A stretch of DNA of 64,000 bases from Alcanivorax hongdengensis A-11-3 (GTDB lineage: Bacteria; Pseudomonadota; Gammaproteobacteria; Pseudomonadales; Alcanivoracaceae). The DNA lies in contig NZ_AMRJ01000001.1 of NCBI RefSeq assembly GCF_000300995.1, positions 62,001 through 126,000 of the forward strand, given 5' to 3'. The notes beneath the pieces were generated by a model. It saw only the letters and a list, made by a program, of their open reading frames with translations, searched no databases and was not told where the DNA came from. A program made the position numbers and the translations under genes. Shown in pieces: positions 56,062 through 64,000 of the stretch; position 1 is the first letter of the stretch, and every line of letters begins with the position of its first letter.

Positions 56062-58934
56062 CAGTGCACCCTCAGCCCGAATTTGAGGGTGGCGCTGGCG
56101 CCGGACACCAGTTCCCCCACGTTGACGGTAATGTCGCCGCTGCCGTTATCCGCCGGCGCCTGTACCGAGGTACTGCAATCCCCGGCCGGGGACTGGCAAT
56201 CCGTGGCCGCGGCCAGAAACCCGGTGTAGGGCTGGGTGCGGTCATTAAGGGTAACGCCATAGAGTGTTGCCGCACCGACATTGGTGGCCACCAGCCGATA
56301 GACCACACAGGCCTGGCCGGGCTCGACGCTAAAGCGGGTATAGACAAAGCAGTTGTCACCACTACAGGTGCCCGGACCATCAGGCACCCCGTCGCAGTCG
56401 CTATCCAGCGCCTGCTCCTTGGTAATCGAGGCCTGGCTGTCATTGGCGGTGGTGGTATCTTTGGCCGTGGCGCTGACGGTGCCGGCGACGCTGTCCGCGG
56501 TCGCCGTCAGCGTTGCGGTATCCACGGTGCCCATGGCCACATTGGCCGGCGCCAGTACCTTGGCGAACACGGCCAGGCTGTCACCGGCCGCCAGCGACAC
56601 CGGCAAGGCAGACCCCGCAGGGATGCTGGCATCGGCGCTGTCCCACTGGCCATTGCCATTGGAATCCATGAACAGCACCAGCCCCCAGCCCCCACTGCTG
56701 ACACCACTGAGCTGGATCTGGGTCAGCGTCACATTGCCGGTATTATCCAGATGATGGGTGTAAACCTGACTCCCGCCGGGCACGATCTGACCGGCCTGAT
56801 CCGGCGTCAGCATCAGCGCCGCGGTGGGCGCCACCGTAGCCTGATCATATTTGATATCACTGACGGCGGTGGTCGGCGAGCGCGCGCGGAAATAGAGCGG
56901 CAAGGTGGCATTACCGGCACCATCCGCCGGAGCGGAAACCCTGGCACATACCAGACGGGCACTGCCCGGCAGAATCAGACCGGTATTGTTCATGGCGGCC
57001 CCGGTGGTACTGCAATCATCATTGCCGCCATCGGCGAGAAACACCACTTGCCAGCCGCTGGCCAGTGAGCCGGCACTGAAATTGGTATCGCTGTAGGTCA
57101 GGTCAAAGGTGTCCTGACGATTGCCGGTATTGTTCACGTAGAGGCGCAACATGCCACTGCTGCCCGCCACCAGCGGCAAGGTGCTGACCGGTGTGCTTGC
57201 CGGCCCGGCGCCCTCACCGGGAGCGGCACCATCCACTGGCCGGTCATTGGTCAGATCGACGCCGGCCACCTGGATGCTGTCCAGCTGATCGGTGACCGCA
57301 TTACTGACCGCCGGCAGCGTATGGGACGTGCCGCGCACGGTCACCTGGAATGGCCCGCCCTGGGCATCAGCGGGCAACGTCGCCTTGAGCACCACCAGCA
57401 CACCACAGCGATTGCCATCACTGACAAAGCGCGGCGGACAGTTCCCCAGCGCATCCGGTAACGGAATCGGGCCGGTATCCACCACCGCATCGCCGGTGCT
57501 GTCTGTCAGCGGACTGTAGCCGTCGGCCTTGTAAAACTGCCACTGGGTGCCGGCGGGAAAGGGCGAGGCCAATGCCGCGCCGTTTCGATCACTGCTAGCA
57601 TCCACGCGGATGTCCACGGTGTCTTCGCCATCGCCACCATTCCAGATGACATTCTGGAAACGCACGGCGCCGCCCTGATCCAGGCTACTGCGCACCACCA
57701 GGTTGCCGGTATCGACACTGTCATCGAGCCCGGTGGCCGAATTCGTGTCACTGTTGTTGGCAATCACCTGGGCATTTTCCAGGGCATTGGAAATGGACAG
57801 ACTCACCGTGTTGGTCGTATAGGGAGAGGGAGAACCGTAGAGCCCCCCATCACTATCCTGATAGGAAAAAGCGGCCTGGTTCTGCAGGCGATCACCGCCG
57901 TCCAGCCCCTGATCCACATTGACCTGGAAGGTCAGCGAGCCGGTATCCCCCGGCGCCAGTCGGGCAATCACCGCCCGCACCTGTTGCTGGCAATCCGCGC
58001 TACCACTCTGATAGGCACAGAACGCCACCTGATCACTGCCACTGCCCTGGTTACCATCATCGGCATCCGTCAATACGGTGCTGCCGGTGACACTCCAGCG
58101 GGCGCTGGCGGGCAGATAGCTGAGGCCGGCACTGACCCCATTGGCGGATACTGCTGGCAGCTGATCTACCAGCACCACATTCTCGGCCACCTGACGGGAG
58201 GTGTTCCGATAGGTCAGGGTCACGGTCACAGGCCCGTCCGGCGAGCGAACGGTTTGCCGGGACATGGCTTTTACCACCTCGATCACCGGCCCCTGGGTGA
58301 CCTGCACGGTGTCGGTATTGCTGGCGGAGACACCGGCATTCTCCTGGCTGGTGGCGGTGATCGTCAGGCTCTGGTTACCGGTCGCGGCGCCCTGGGCAAT
58401 GCCGGCCTCGATGACAATGGCATAGGTTTCCCCCGGCCCCCTCGCCGGCGACGACGCATCCCAGCAGCCATCCCCATCGCTGCTGTCGAACAGCACATTG
58501 TTGCCATCCGGCTGGCCATCACTGTCCAGATCGGAAAAGACTTTCCAGGTCTCGATCGAGGAGGACACATTGCTGATACACAGCTGATAGTAATCACTGT
58601 TGTTACCGGTATTGGTCAGCTGGTGAGGAAAGTAAACCAGGGAACCGGGCAACCCCGGCTTCTGCTGACTGTTCACCAGAGTCAGTGCCGGCACACTCTG
58701 CACCAGGGTCTGTACCAGATTGGAGCTCACCTCCACGGTCTCGGACACGGCGGCACAGCTGTCGTCCAGACAGCTGCGGTAGGTGGCACTGGCCTGGTTC
58801 TTGATCCAGCTGCCGGCCAGCGGCGCGGCGGCCAGCGCCGGCTTCATTATCGTCAACATCAGCAGCATGGCGGCCAGAAAAACGATTCCGCGCCATGGTG
58901 AAACAAACCGTGTTGGCTGCCGCCCTGTCATCAT
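56061..58934 (-). CDS. DUF11-type repeat surface protein
   Basis: A 957-aa exported protein (signal region IVFLAAMLLMLTIMKPALAAAP). The body is a series of DUF11-like beta-sandwich repeats: PVIEVVKAMSRQTVRSPDGPVTVTLTYRNTSRQVAENVVLVDQLP, SLTFQVNVDQGLDGGDRLQNQAAFSY, and others. The C-terminal ~250 residues have the same layout as the end of the next protein (IVPGGSQVYTHHLDN, FMDSNGNGQWDSADASIP, AGDSLAVFAKVLAP, DRTQPYTGF) and finish FGLRVH. Several paired cysteines (CLDDSC, CQSPAGDC) suggest disulphides. It follows the OmpA-like gene by 12 bp and overlaps the next gene by one base. Confidence 0.83.
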   Translation of the reverse strand: MMTGRQPTRFVSPWRGIVFLAAMLLMLTIMKPALAAAPLAGSWIKNQASATYRSCLDDSCAAVSETVEVSSNLVQTLVQSVPALTLVNSQQKPGLPGSLVYFPHQLTNTGNNSDYYQLCISNVSSSIETWKVFSDLDSDGQPDGNNVLFDSSDGDGCWDASSPARGPGETYAIVIEAGIAQGAATGNQSLTITATSQENAGVSASNTDTVQVTQGPVIEVVKAMSRQTVRSPDGPVTVTLTYRNTSRQVAENVVLVDQLPAVSANGVSAGLSYLPASARWSVTGSTVLTDADDGNQGSGSDQVAFCAYQSGSADCQQQVRAVIARLAPGDTGSLTFQVNVDQGLDGGDRLQNQAAFSYQDSDGGLYGSPSPYTTNTVSLSISNALENAQVIANNSDTNSATGLDDSVDTGNLVVRSSLDQGGAVRFQNVIWNGGDGEDTVDIRVDASSDRNGAALASPFPAGTQWQFYKADGYSPLTDSTGDAVVDTGPIPLPDALGNCPPRFVSDGNRCGVLVVLKATLPADAQGGPFQVTVRGTSHTLPAVSNAVTDQLDSIQVAGVDLTNDRPVDGAAPGEGAGPASTPVSTLPLVAGSSGMLRLYVNNTGNRQDTFDLTYSDTNFSAGSLASGWQVVFLADGGNDDCSTTGAAMNNTGLILPGSARLVCARVSAPADGAGNATLPLYFRARSPTTAVSDIKYDQATVAPTAALMLTPDQAGQIVPGGSQVYTHHLDNTGNVTLTQIQLSGVSSGGWGLVLFMDSNGNGQWDSADASIPAGSALPVSLAAGDSLAVFAKVLAPANVAMGTVDTATLTATADSVAGTVSATAKDTTTANDSQASITKEQALDSDCDGVPDGPGTCSGDNCFVYTRFSVEPGQACVVYRLVATNVGAATLYGVTLNDRTQPYTGFLAAATDCQSPAGDCSTSVQAPADNGSGDITVNVGELVSGASATLKFGLRVH

Positions 58935-58946
58935 GCCTCCCTGCTC

Positions 58947-59552
58947 CTACCTGATCGGCAACGGCGCTTCAAAGGTGCCATTATCCGATGCGCCCACATC
59001 CGCCTTGATCGCCAAAGGTCGTCCCTGGGCATCCAGCAGCATCAGTTCCACGCGACGGTTCACCACCCGATCGTTCTCGTTGCGGTTGGGCAGGATGGGC
59101 GACTCTTCGCCCAGGGATGCCTGCTTGATACGGCTGCGGGCAATACCCGCGTCCACCAGATAATCCACCACATGGGCCATCCGCCGGGAAGCCAGCTTGC
59201 GGTTATAGGCGGCCGCCCCCTTGTTATCGGTAAAGGACTGAACGCTGACCTGCAGGCTCTCATATTGATTCAACACGGCCACATCCCGCCCCAGACGTTG
59301 CTGTTCTTCTTCATTCAGGGTGGTCTTATCAAAGCCAAAGTAGACCGCCGGCTCCCACACCTGGCTACGCTCACTGCCTTGCGCCACGGCAGCACCGCCA
59401 GTCACGATACCGGTCACGGTCATCATGCCGGTGTTCGTACGCGTCACATTGACCGGGCACAGGTCATCATACTGGGCATACAGCGCTTCGGTGCTGGCGC
59501 AACCGGCCAGCCACAACAGCACCACGATTATCAGCGCCTGCTTCATGGTCAT
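58947..59552 (-). CDS. OmpA-family lipoprotein
   Basis: A 201-aa lipoprotein: MTMKQALIIVVLLWLAGCAS, Cys18, Ala at +2, predicting outer-membrane retention. The C-terminal OmpA-like domain (about 70-180) contains the peptidoglycan-binding pattern VSVQSFTDNKGAAAYNRKLASRRMAHVVDYLVDAGI and NRNENDRVVNRRVEL. The OmpA start motif is YFGFDKTTLNEEEQQRL. It overlaps the end of the large barrel-protein gene by 4 bp. It probably pins the surface complex encoded by its neighbours to the cell wall. Confidence 0.9.
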   Translation of the reverse strand: MTMKQALIIVVLLWLAGCASTEALYAQYDDLCPVNVTRTNTGMMTVTGIVTGGAAVAQGSERSQVWEPAVYFGFDKTTLNEEEQQRLGRDVAVLNQYESLQVSVQSFTDNKGAAAYNRKLASRRMAHVVDYLVDAGIARSRIKQASLGEESPILPNRNENDRVVNRRVELMLLDAQGRPLAIKADVGASDNGTFEAPLPIR

Positions 59553-62500
59553 TCCCCCATGTAACTGCGCTGGCCGGCAGCCTTGCTACCCAGCCAACCC
59601 AGATCATCTTCATCGAACTTGTATTCCAGACCCACGTACACGCCTTCGGCGTTGTAGCCTTCCGGGTCCAGATCGTTATCGCGGAAACCGGCCGCGTTAT
59701 AGCCAATGCCCATGCGCAGGTTGCGACGCACCAGGGCATTGACGGCGATACCGTAGCTGTAGCGTTGCTCGTCCCAGCCTTGCGTCGTCAGCACACCGCC
59801 ATGCAGATCCAGATCAAAGCGGCGAGTCATGTCCCAGATGATACGCCCGTCGGCCACGTAGGCATCGGTATCCACGGACAAGGCACCCAGGTGGGTAGTC
59901 TGCCACTTGCCACCCAGTCGCCCGGAGAATATCCAGTTATCCAGCGGCTGGTAGTTGTGATGGGTGGACAACAGGTGCACCGTACGGTCGACACCGGCAT
60001 CACCGCCCCACTCTTCCTTCCACTTGTACATGAACAGCATGTGGTGGCGATTGTCCCGGCGCGGCCGACGGGCCAGGCCCAGCGTGACGATATTCTCGCC
60101 TTCTCTGGCCTGCTCGTCGAAGTACTGCAGATGCAGGTCTTCACGCACCACACCGGACCAGTCCAGGTTAAGACGCCAGATATTGGCCGCACTGAGACCG
60201 TAGTAGGTGCGCTGGGAACCGAAACGGGTCTCGGCACGCAGCAGCGAGCGGCGGTTGGCGTTGCGCTTGTCTTCCAGCCCCACGGACAGGGCGGTGGAGT
60301 CCTGGTCGGTCTGTCCGTCCAGGGTCTGAATCCATTCCATGGACGGTGTCACGGTCAGACCGGGCTCGATCTCCAGATCCGATTTGACGCCGTTGGCCGC
60401 TGCCACATCACGGCCATCCACCGCACCGCGAAGACGATACTCGGAATAGACATCGGTGTTACGGCTGACCGCGGAGCGCACCCCCATGGTGAATTGCTGT
60501 GTCTCCACATCATCACTGAGGGTACTGATGCCACTGAGGCTGTTGATCAGTTCATAGCGACCATAGAGGCTGGTCTTGTCGGTGATCTGCACATCCCCGT
60601 CGGCGGCAATGCGCCGGCGCCCGGTATCGGCAAACGCCTGCTCGTAATCGGTACCGATCTGCGCCGGCCGCCCGAGCAACGAGAAGCCCTGGCTGGCGCC
60701 CAGAATATAGGTGCCAAAACGGTCCTCGACCTGATTGCTCTGCTGATCAATGCCACGGGCCCCGGCACGCAGTGACGTGCGACCCAGCCGCTTCTCGCCG
60801 ATCACGCCCAGACTGTTCTGTTCGTCATCGCCATCCAGCTGACGGGAGCGAATGCCTTCCACATTCAATGACAGGTCCGCGGCCAGCTTCTGCTCATGCT
60901 CCAGACGCAACTCCTCACGGGCTTCACTAATACCGGAGGCCGGATTGTCGAAGCCCTGCTCGGCCCTGGCCCAGCGCAGATCCGTACTGGAGCCGCCCTG
61001 CCATTTACGGGTGGCGGAAAGACTGAACGCGCGCCCTTCCGGATCATTGTTTTCATGACTCATGGACGCGGTGGACAGGCTCAAGGTGGTCACCGAATCC
61101 GGTTTGTACTGGGCGGACACACTGGTCAGGTCGAAACCGTCGGTGTCGTTTTCGTCCACCGTGCGCCCCACCGTGACACCGAACTGATCGTTAAACTGGT
61201 GACTCACCCGGGCCCCGAAGACATTGTATTCTTCCTGGTCGCCCTCGATGTTGTAGGACACCCGCACGAATACCGGATTGAGGTTCGCGTCCACGGTGGG
61301 CACCACATCATGGAAGCGGATGTCACCGGTAAAATAATTGACCGAATAATCCAGGTAACGGGTCAGGGTTCGGGTATCGATTACCAGGCCCGGATTGTCC
61401 CGGTCACGGGTAATGATTTCTACGGTTTCACTGTCACGGGACGGACGATTGCCGAGCGTGAACAGCAGCGCCGTGCCATTGCCCGGCAGCTCTTCGGTCA
61501 CCTGGTCGAGCTCGGGGCGGGCGGCAAACACCTGGAAACGGTTCACGTCATCGTCGTACACCGCGTTGAGACCGGTAAGGGTTTTCTGCGTGCGCCCCAG
61601 ATCATTGGTATCGCCCTGGCTGTCGGTGAGGTAATCGCCCCACATCAGGCTGCTGCGGCCTTTCTCCAGTTTGGCGTAGAGCTTGCTGCGGCTGCGCGCA
61701 TCATAACCGCGGATGGACGCATCACCGGGGATCGGATAGTAATCCGCCGGGTTGAGATCGCGGCGGATCTCGTCTTCTTCATCCAGGTCCTTGTGGGTGT
61801 CATAGGCCAGGGTCAGGTGCGCATCGCCTTTGACACGGCCTTTCATGAACAGCGCCGCCCGGCCGCTGGTGTCGTCGTCCAGCTCGTCCATGGGATCACT
61901 GGGGGCCACGCCCTTGTCATGCAGGCTGCCCACCCGGCTTTTGACCTGGATAAAGCCGGTGGCCAGCAACGGGCGCAGTGGTGCCACCTGTTCGATATCC
62001 GCGGTGGCGATGAAACTGTCCACGCTCGCCTTGATTCTTACCGGCCCGGTGTATTCGGTGCTGCGCAGGTGCACCAACGCCTCGCCATCCACCAATCGCA
62101 CCTGGAAACCGGGCGTGCCACTTTGCAGGTCGGATTCGAGCCACTGGCCACGGTCGGTTTCCAGGGTGACAAAATAGCTGCCCAGTACCGCGTTGCCCCA
62201 GGCGTCATTAAGACGGATCCGTACTGGCAGGGAGGAACGGCCTCCATCCGCCGGCAGTGTGCTGTTGGCCGGCAGAATTTGCAGGGCATGGGCGGCCGCC
62301 GGCCTGGAGACGGTTTTTTCCGCCATCACACGTTCATTGCCGAACATATCCCGGGTCTTTACCTGAACCGTGTTGGCCCCTTCCTGCAAACGCACACCGT
62401 ACCAGGTGAGCACCTGGGCCTGTTGCCTCTTGTTGAGCACCTGCTCACCCAGCTGGCTGCTTGCCACGGCCTGACCATTCACATAAAGATGCGGCTCGAC

Positions 62501-64000
62501 GCCGGCACGCACCACCACCTGGAAGCGGCCATCACGACTGACCGGACCCTTCGGCCACAACCAGGTGCCCGCCATGGCCTGCTCATGGGTCACCGAGGCG
62601 GCCACCTCCTGGGTGGTTTTCATGGCCGCCGGTTCGGCGGCTGCCGGGGCATCAGCGGGTGCCGGCACGGGGGCATTGCGCCCCTGGGAAACTTTTTCCC
62701 AGGCCTGGGTCAGGGACTGATCGCCGGTCTGGGTATAAACACCGCTACCCAGGTCACCACTGCCATCGGCCTGGCGCAAGCGGTTGCCGCTATCCTGATT
62801 ACGCAGCGGATCAAAGCGCGCAGCCTGATCCAGCATCCAGTCACCACTGATGGACCGGTTACGTTCTTTCAACTCCCTGGCCAGCGCCTCGGCCTGCTCA
62901 CCGGACGGACAGATAGCCGCAAAATCCGCACGGTGGTATTCCCCCGGACGCAGGTCCACAAAGCGGCTTTCCGGGTCCGCGGCATTACGGTTATCAATCG
63001 GTTTGAGTTGCACGCCCTGCGGCAGCGTCAGCGGATCGACCTTGATGGTATTGAGCCCAGGCTTGAGGCCATAAATGCTGTACTGACCGTTCTCGTCGGT
63101 GATCACCCAGGTGCCATCCTGCAGATAGAGTTTCACGCCGCCGATGGGCCACTCGCCATCGTTCTGCAGGTTATTACAGTCCGCGTCCACGTAGACCTTG
63201 CCGAACAGCATGGCCTTGTCAGACAACACCCCTTCATTACGAATGGTGACCTTCGCCTGGTCCTCGTTGGAGCTATAGGTATAACCGGACACGCTGTTGG
63301 CATAACCGGTGGCGCGGTTGATGCCATTGCTGTCCACGGCGCCAGCGGAGAGGCGCAAGGCATAGTGCACCGTGACCGTATTGCCCGCGGCAATGGGCAA
63401 GGCGTCCACGGAACCATCCGGGTTCTGTTTTTGCACCAGGAAGGTCAACGCACTGCCATTACGCACCGGCTCGGGGATGGCAATACGCGTGTCATTCACG
63501 GACAGCCAGGTACTGCCCGGCACATAACGAAAGCCATAGGGCGGCGTGTCGATGATCTTTGCCGCATACAGCGCATCGCTATCGTTATTGGTCAGGTCAA
63601 TGCTGTAGCTGAGCACATCACCCACTGCCGCCTCATCCTTATCCACCTGCTTGTCCAGCACCAGGGTGCCGCTGGTGGTATTGGCGTCCGCATCCAGCGG
63701 GATATCCACAAAGACGTTGGCCGCACCCAGCGGAAAGGCGCCATTATTGGCAAGCACCGCCGCCGCCCGACCCAGCGGCGCCTGGGCCGACCGGGTGGCC
63801 GCCTGCGGCTGATAGCCCTGCAACCCGTAGGAGCTGTCGGAAATATTGTCATAGAGACTTTTTGCCGCCGCTGGCGACAGGGTTGACGGGAAGTGGTAAC
63901 CGGCCGGTGGCGTCACATCCAGATAGTAGCAATAGCCCGGGCTGGCATAGGGATACTGGTAGCGCCCCACCTCGGTGGAATTGTCGCCGGCCTGTGAGCC
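59549..64000 (-). CDS. Very large outer-membrane protein: DUF11/SdrD-type N-part and beta-barrel-like C-part (5' end outside window)
   Basis: At least 1483 codons are visible; the frame is open to the right edge, so the GTG at 63970 is not the true start. Visible order: DUF11-like repeats (VDKDEAAVGDVLSYSIDLTNNDSDALYAAKIIDTPPYGF), an SdrD_B/CNA-B-like domain (GKVYVDADCNNLQNDGEWPIGGVKLYLQDG), a linker, and Ig-like segments (LPVRIRLNDAWGNAVLGSYFVTLETDRG). The last ~750 residues have alternating amphipathic strands typical of an outer-membrane barrel (RFQVFAARPELDQ, SLSTASMSHENN, YSEYRLRGAVDGR, MGIGYNAAGFRDN, GVYVGLEYKFDED). It may be a porter or anchor for the two secreted repeat proteins encoded downstream; that is inference. 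Confidence 0.82.
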   Translation of the reverse strand, partial: GSQAGDNSTEVGRYQYPYASPGYCYYLDVTPPAGYHFPSTLSPAAAKSLYDNISDSSYGLQGYQPQAATRSAQAPLGRAAAVLANNGAFPLGAANVFVDIPLDADANTTSGTLVLDKQVDKDEAAVGDVLSYSIDLTNNDSDALYAAKIIDTPPYGFRYVPGSTWLSVNDTRIAIPEPVRNGSALTFLVQKQNPDGSVDALPIAAGNTVTVHYALRLSAGAVDSNGINRATGYANSVSGYTYSSNEDQAKVTIRNEGVLSDKAMLFGKVYVDADCNNLQNDGEWPIGGVKLYLQDGTWVITDENGQYSIYGLKPGLNTIKVDPLTLPQGVQLKPIDNRNAADPESRFVDLRPGEYHRADFAAICPSGEQAEALARELKERNRSISGDWMLDQAARFDPLRNQDSGNRLRQADGSGDLGSGVYTQTGDQSLTQAWEKVSQGRNAPVPAPADAPAAAEPAAMKTTQEVAASVTHEQAMAGTWLWPKGPVSRDGRFQVVVRAGVEPHLYVNGQAVASSQLGEQVLNKRQQAQVLTWYGVRLQEGANTVQVKTRDMFGNERVMAEKTVSRPAAAHALQILPANSTLPADGGRSSLPVRIRLNDAWGNAVLGSYFVTLETDRGQWLESDLQSGTPGFQVRLVDGEALVHLRSTEYTGPVRIKASVDSFIATADIEQVAPLRPLLATGFIQVKSRVGSLHDKGVAPSDPMDELDDDTSGRAALFMKGRVKGDAHLTLAYDTHKDLDEEDEIRRDLNPADYYPIPGDASIRGYDARSRSKLYAKLEKGRSSLMWGDYLTDSQGDTNDLGRTQKTLTGLNAVYDDDVNRFQVFAARPELDQVTEELPGNGTALLFTLGNRPSRDSETVEIITRDRDNPGLVIDTRTLTRYLDYSVNYFTGDIRFHDVVPTVDANLNPVFVRVSYNIEGDQEEYNVFGARVSHQFNDQFGVTVGRTVDENDTDGFDLTSVSAQYKPDSVTTLSLSTASMSHENNDPEGRAFSLSATRKWQGGSSTDLRWARAEQGFDNPASGISEAREELRLEHEQKLAADLSLNVEGIRSRQLDGDDEQNSLGVIGEKRLGRTSLRAGARGIDQQSNQVEDRFGTYILGASQGFSLLGRPAQIGTDYEQAFADTGRRRIAADGDVQITDKTSLYGRYELINSLSGISTLSDDVETQQFTMGVRSAVSRNTDVYSEYRLRGAVDGRDVAAANGVKSDLEIEPGLTVTPSMEWIQTLDGQTDQDSTALSVGLEDKRNANRRSLLRAETRFGSQRTYYGLSAANIWRLNLDWSGVVREDLHLQYFDEQAREGENIVTLGLARRPRRDNRHHMLFMYKWKEEWGGDAGVDRTVHLLSTHHNYQPLDNWIFSGRLGGKWQTTHLGALSVDTDAYVADGRIIWDMTRRFDLDLHGGVLTTQGWDEQRYSYGIAVNALVRRNLRMGIGYNAAGFRDNDLDPEGYNAEGVYVGLEYKFDEDDLGWLGSKAAGQRSYMGE

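Noticed and set aside
60896..63886. Plus-strand open frame of about 1000 codons antisense to the barrel-protein gene
   Set aside because: It is a shadow of a high-GC gene with strong third-position bias; the minus strand carries coherent SdrD-like and barrel segments.

Overview
The window reads as a GC-rich gammaproteobacterial chromosome, most like the marine hydrocarbon-degrading Alcanivorax/Alloalcanivorax group. That placement is an inference from gene content and order, not from any search. Housekeeping blocks keep the classic gammaproteobacterial order: dxs-ispA-xseB; nrdR-ribD-ribE-ribBA-ribH-nusB-thiL-pgpA; rpsF-priB-rpsR-rplI-dnaB-alr-radA; rnr-rlmB; and DUF2065-hisZ-purA. No CRISPR array, rRNA, integrase or phage structural gene was seen. 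One tRNA gene, tRNA-Leu(CAG), is present.

Layout. 1-2337: the 3' part of a metallo-hydrolase gene, dusC and a thioesterase. 2672-5780: isoprenoid precursor operon xseB-ispA-dxs. 5789-7060: a membrane diguanylate cyclase. 7150-12832: riboflavin operon with nusB, thiL and pgpA; its ribBA gene has a degenerate GTP cyclohydrolase half and is flanked by related palindromes. 12950-15618: a psiE-like gene, nrdR, a 450-bp cassette with 31-bp terminal inverted repeats holding one four-helix-bundle (IVS/S23-type) gene, then glyA. 15796-25405: accessory surface block with two giant lipoproteins (PKD/beta-helix and Calx-beta) and a frameshifted lipoprotein remnant. 25562-28494: ettA, a PilZ protein, an ECF sigma factor and a zinc-finger anti-sigma candidate. 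28626-33069: an arsM-led operon containing a TVP38-oxidoreductase fusion, a DUF547 protein and a small membrane protein. 33114-38577: radA, alr, dnaB and the rpsF ribosomal operon.

38865-40159 encodes two overlapping, mutually homologous secreted proteins of unknown family. 40156-43707 holds rlmB, rnr and tRNA-Leu. Just after the tRNA there is a second copy of its last 20 bases, next to a perfect palindrome and a duplicated terminator. 44054-49446 holds a small membrane protein, a cytochrome c-like lipoprotein paired with a PhoX-type (DUF839) lipoprotein, and a yiaV/yiaW-like membrane pair. 49681-52397 is purA-hisZ-DUF2065.

The last 11.5 kb (52504-64000, running off the edge) is a tightly coupled four-gene surface operon. 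In transcription order it encodes a very large protein with a beta-barrel-like C-terminus, an OmpA-like lipoprotein, a DUF11-type repeat protein and a GEVED/SdrD-type protein. The last two share a C-terminal module of about 250 residues. This operon sits where hflK-hflC would often be found. The most promising candidates for undescribed systems are this operon, the inverted-repeat four-helix-bundle cassette, the paired orphan secreted proteins, and the tRNA-Leu scar.
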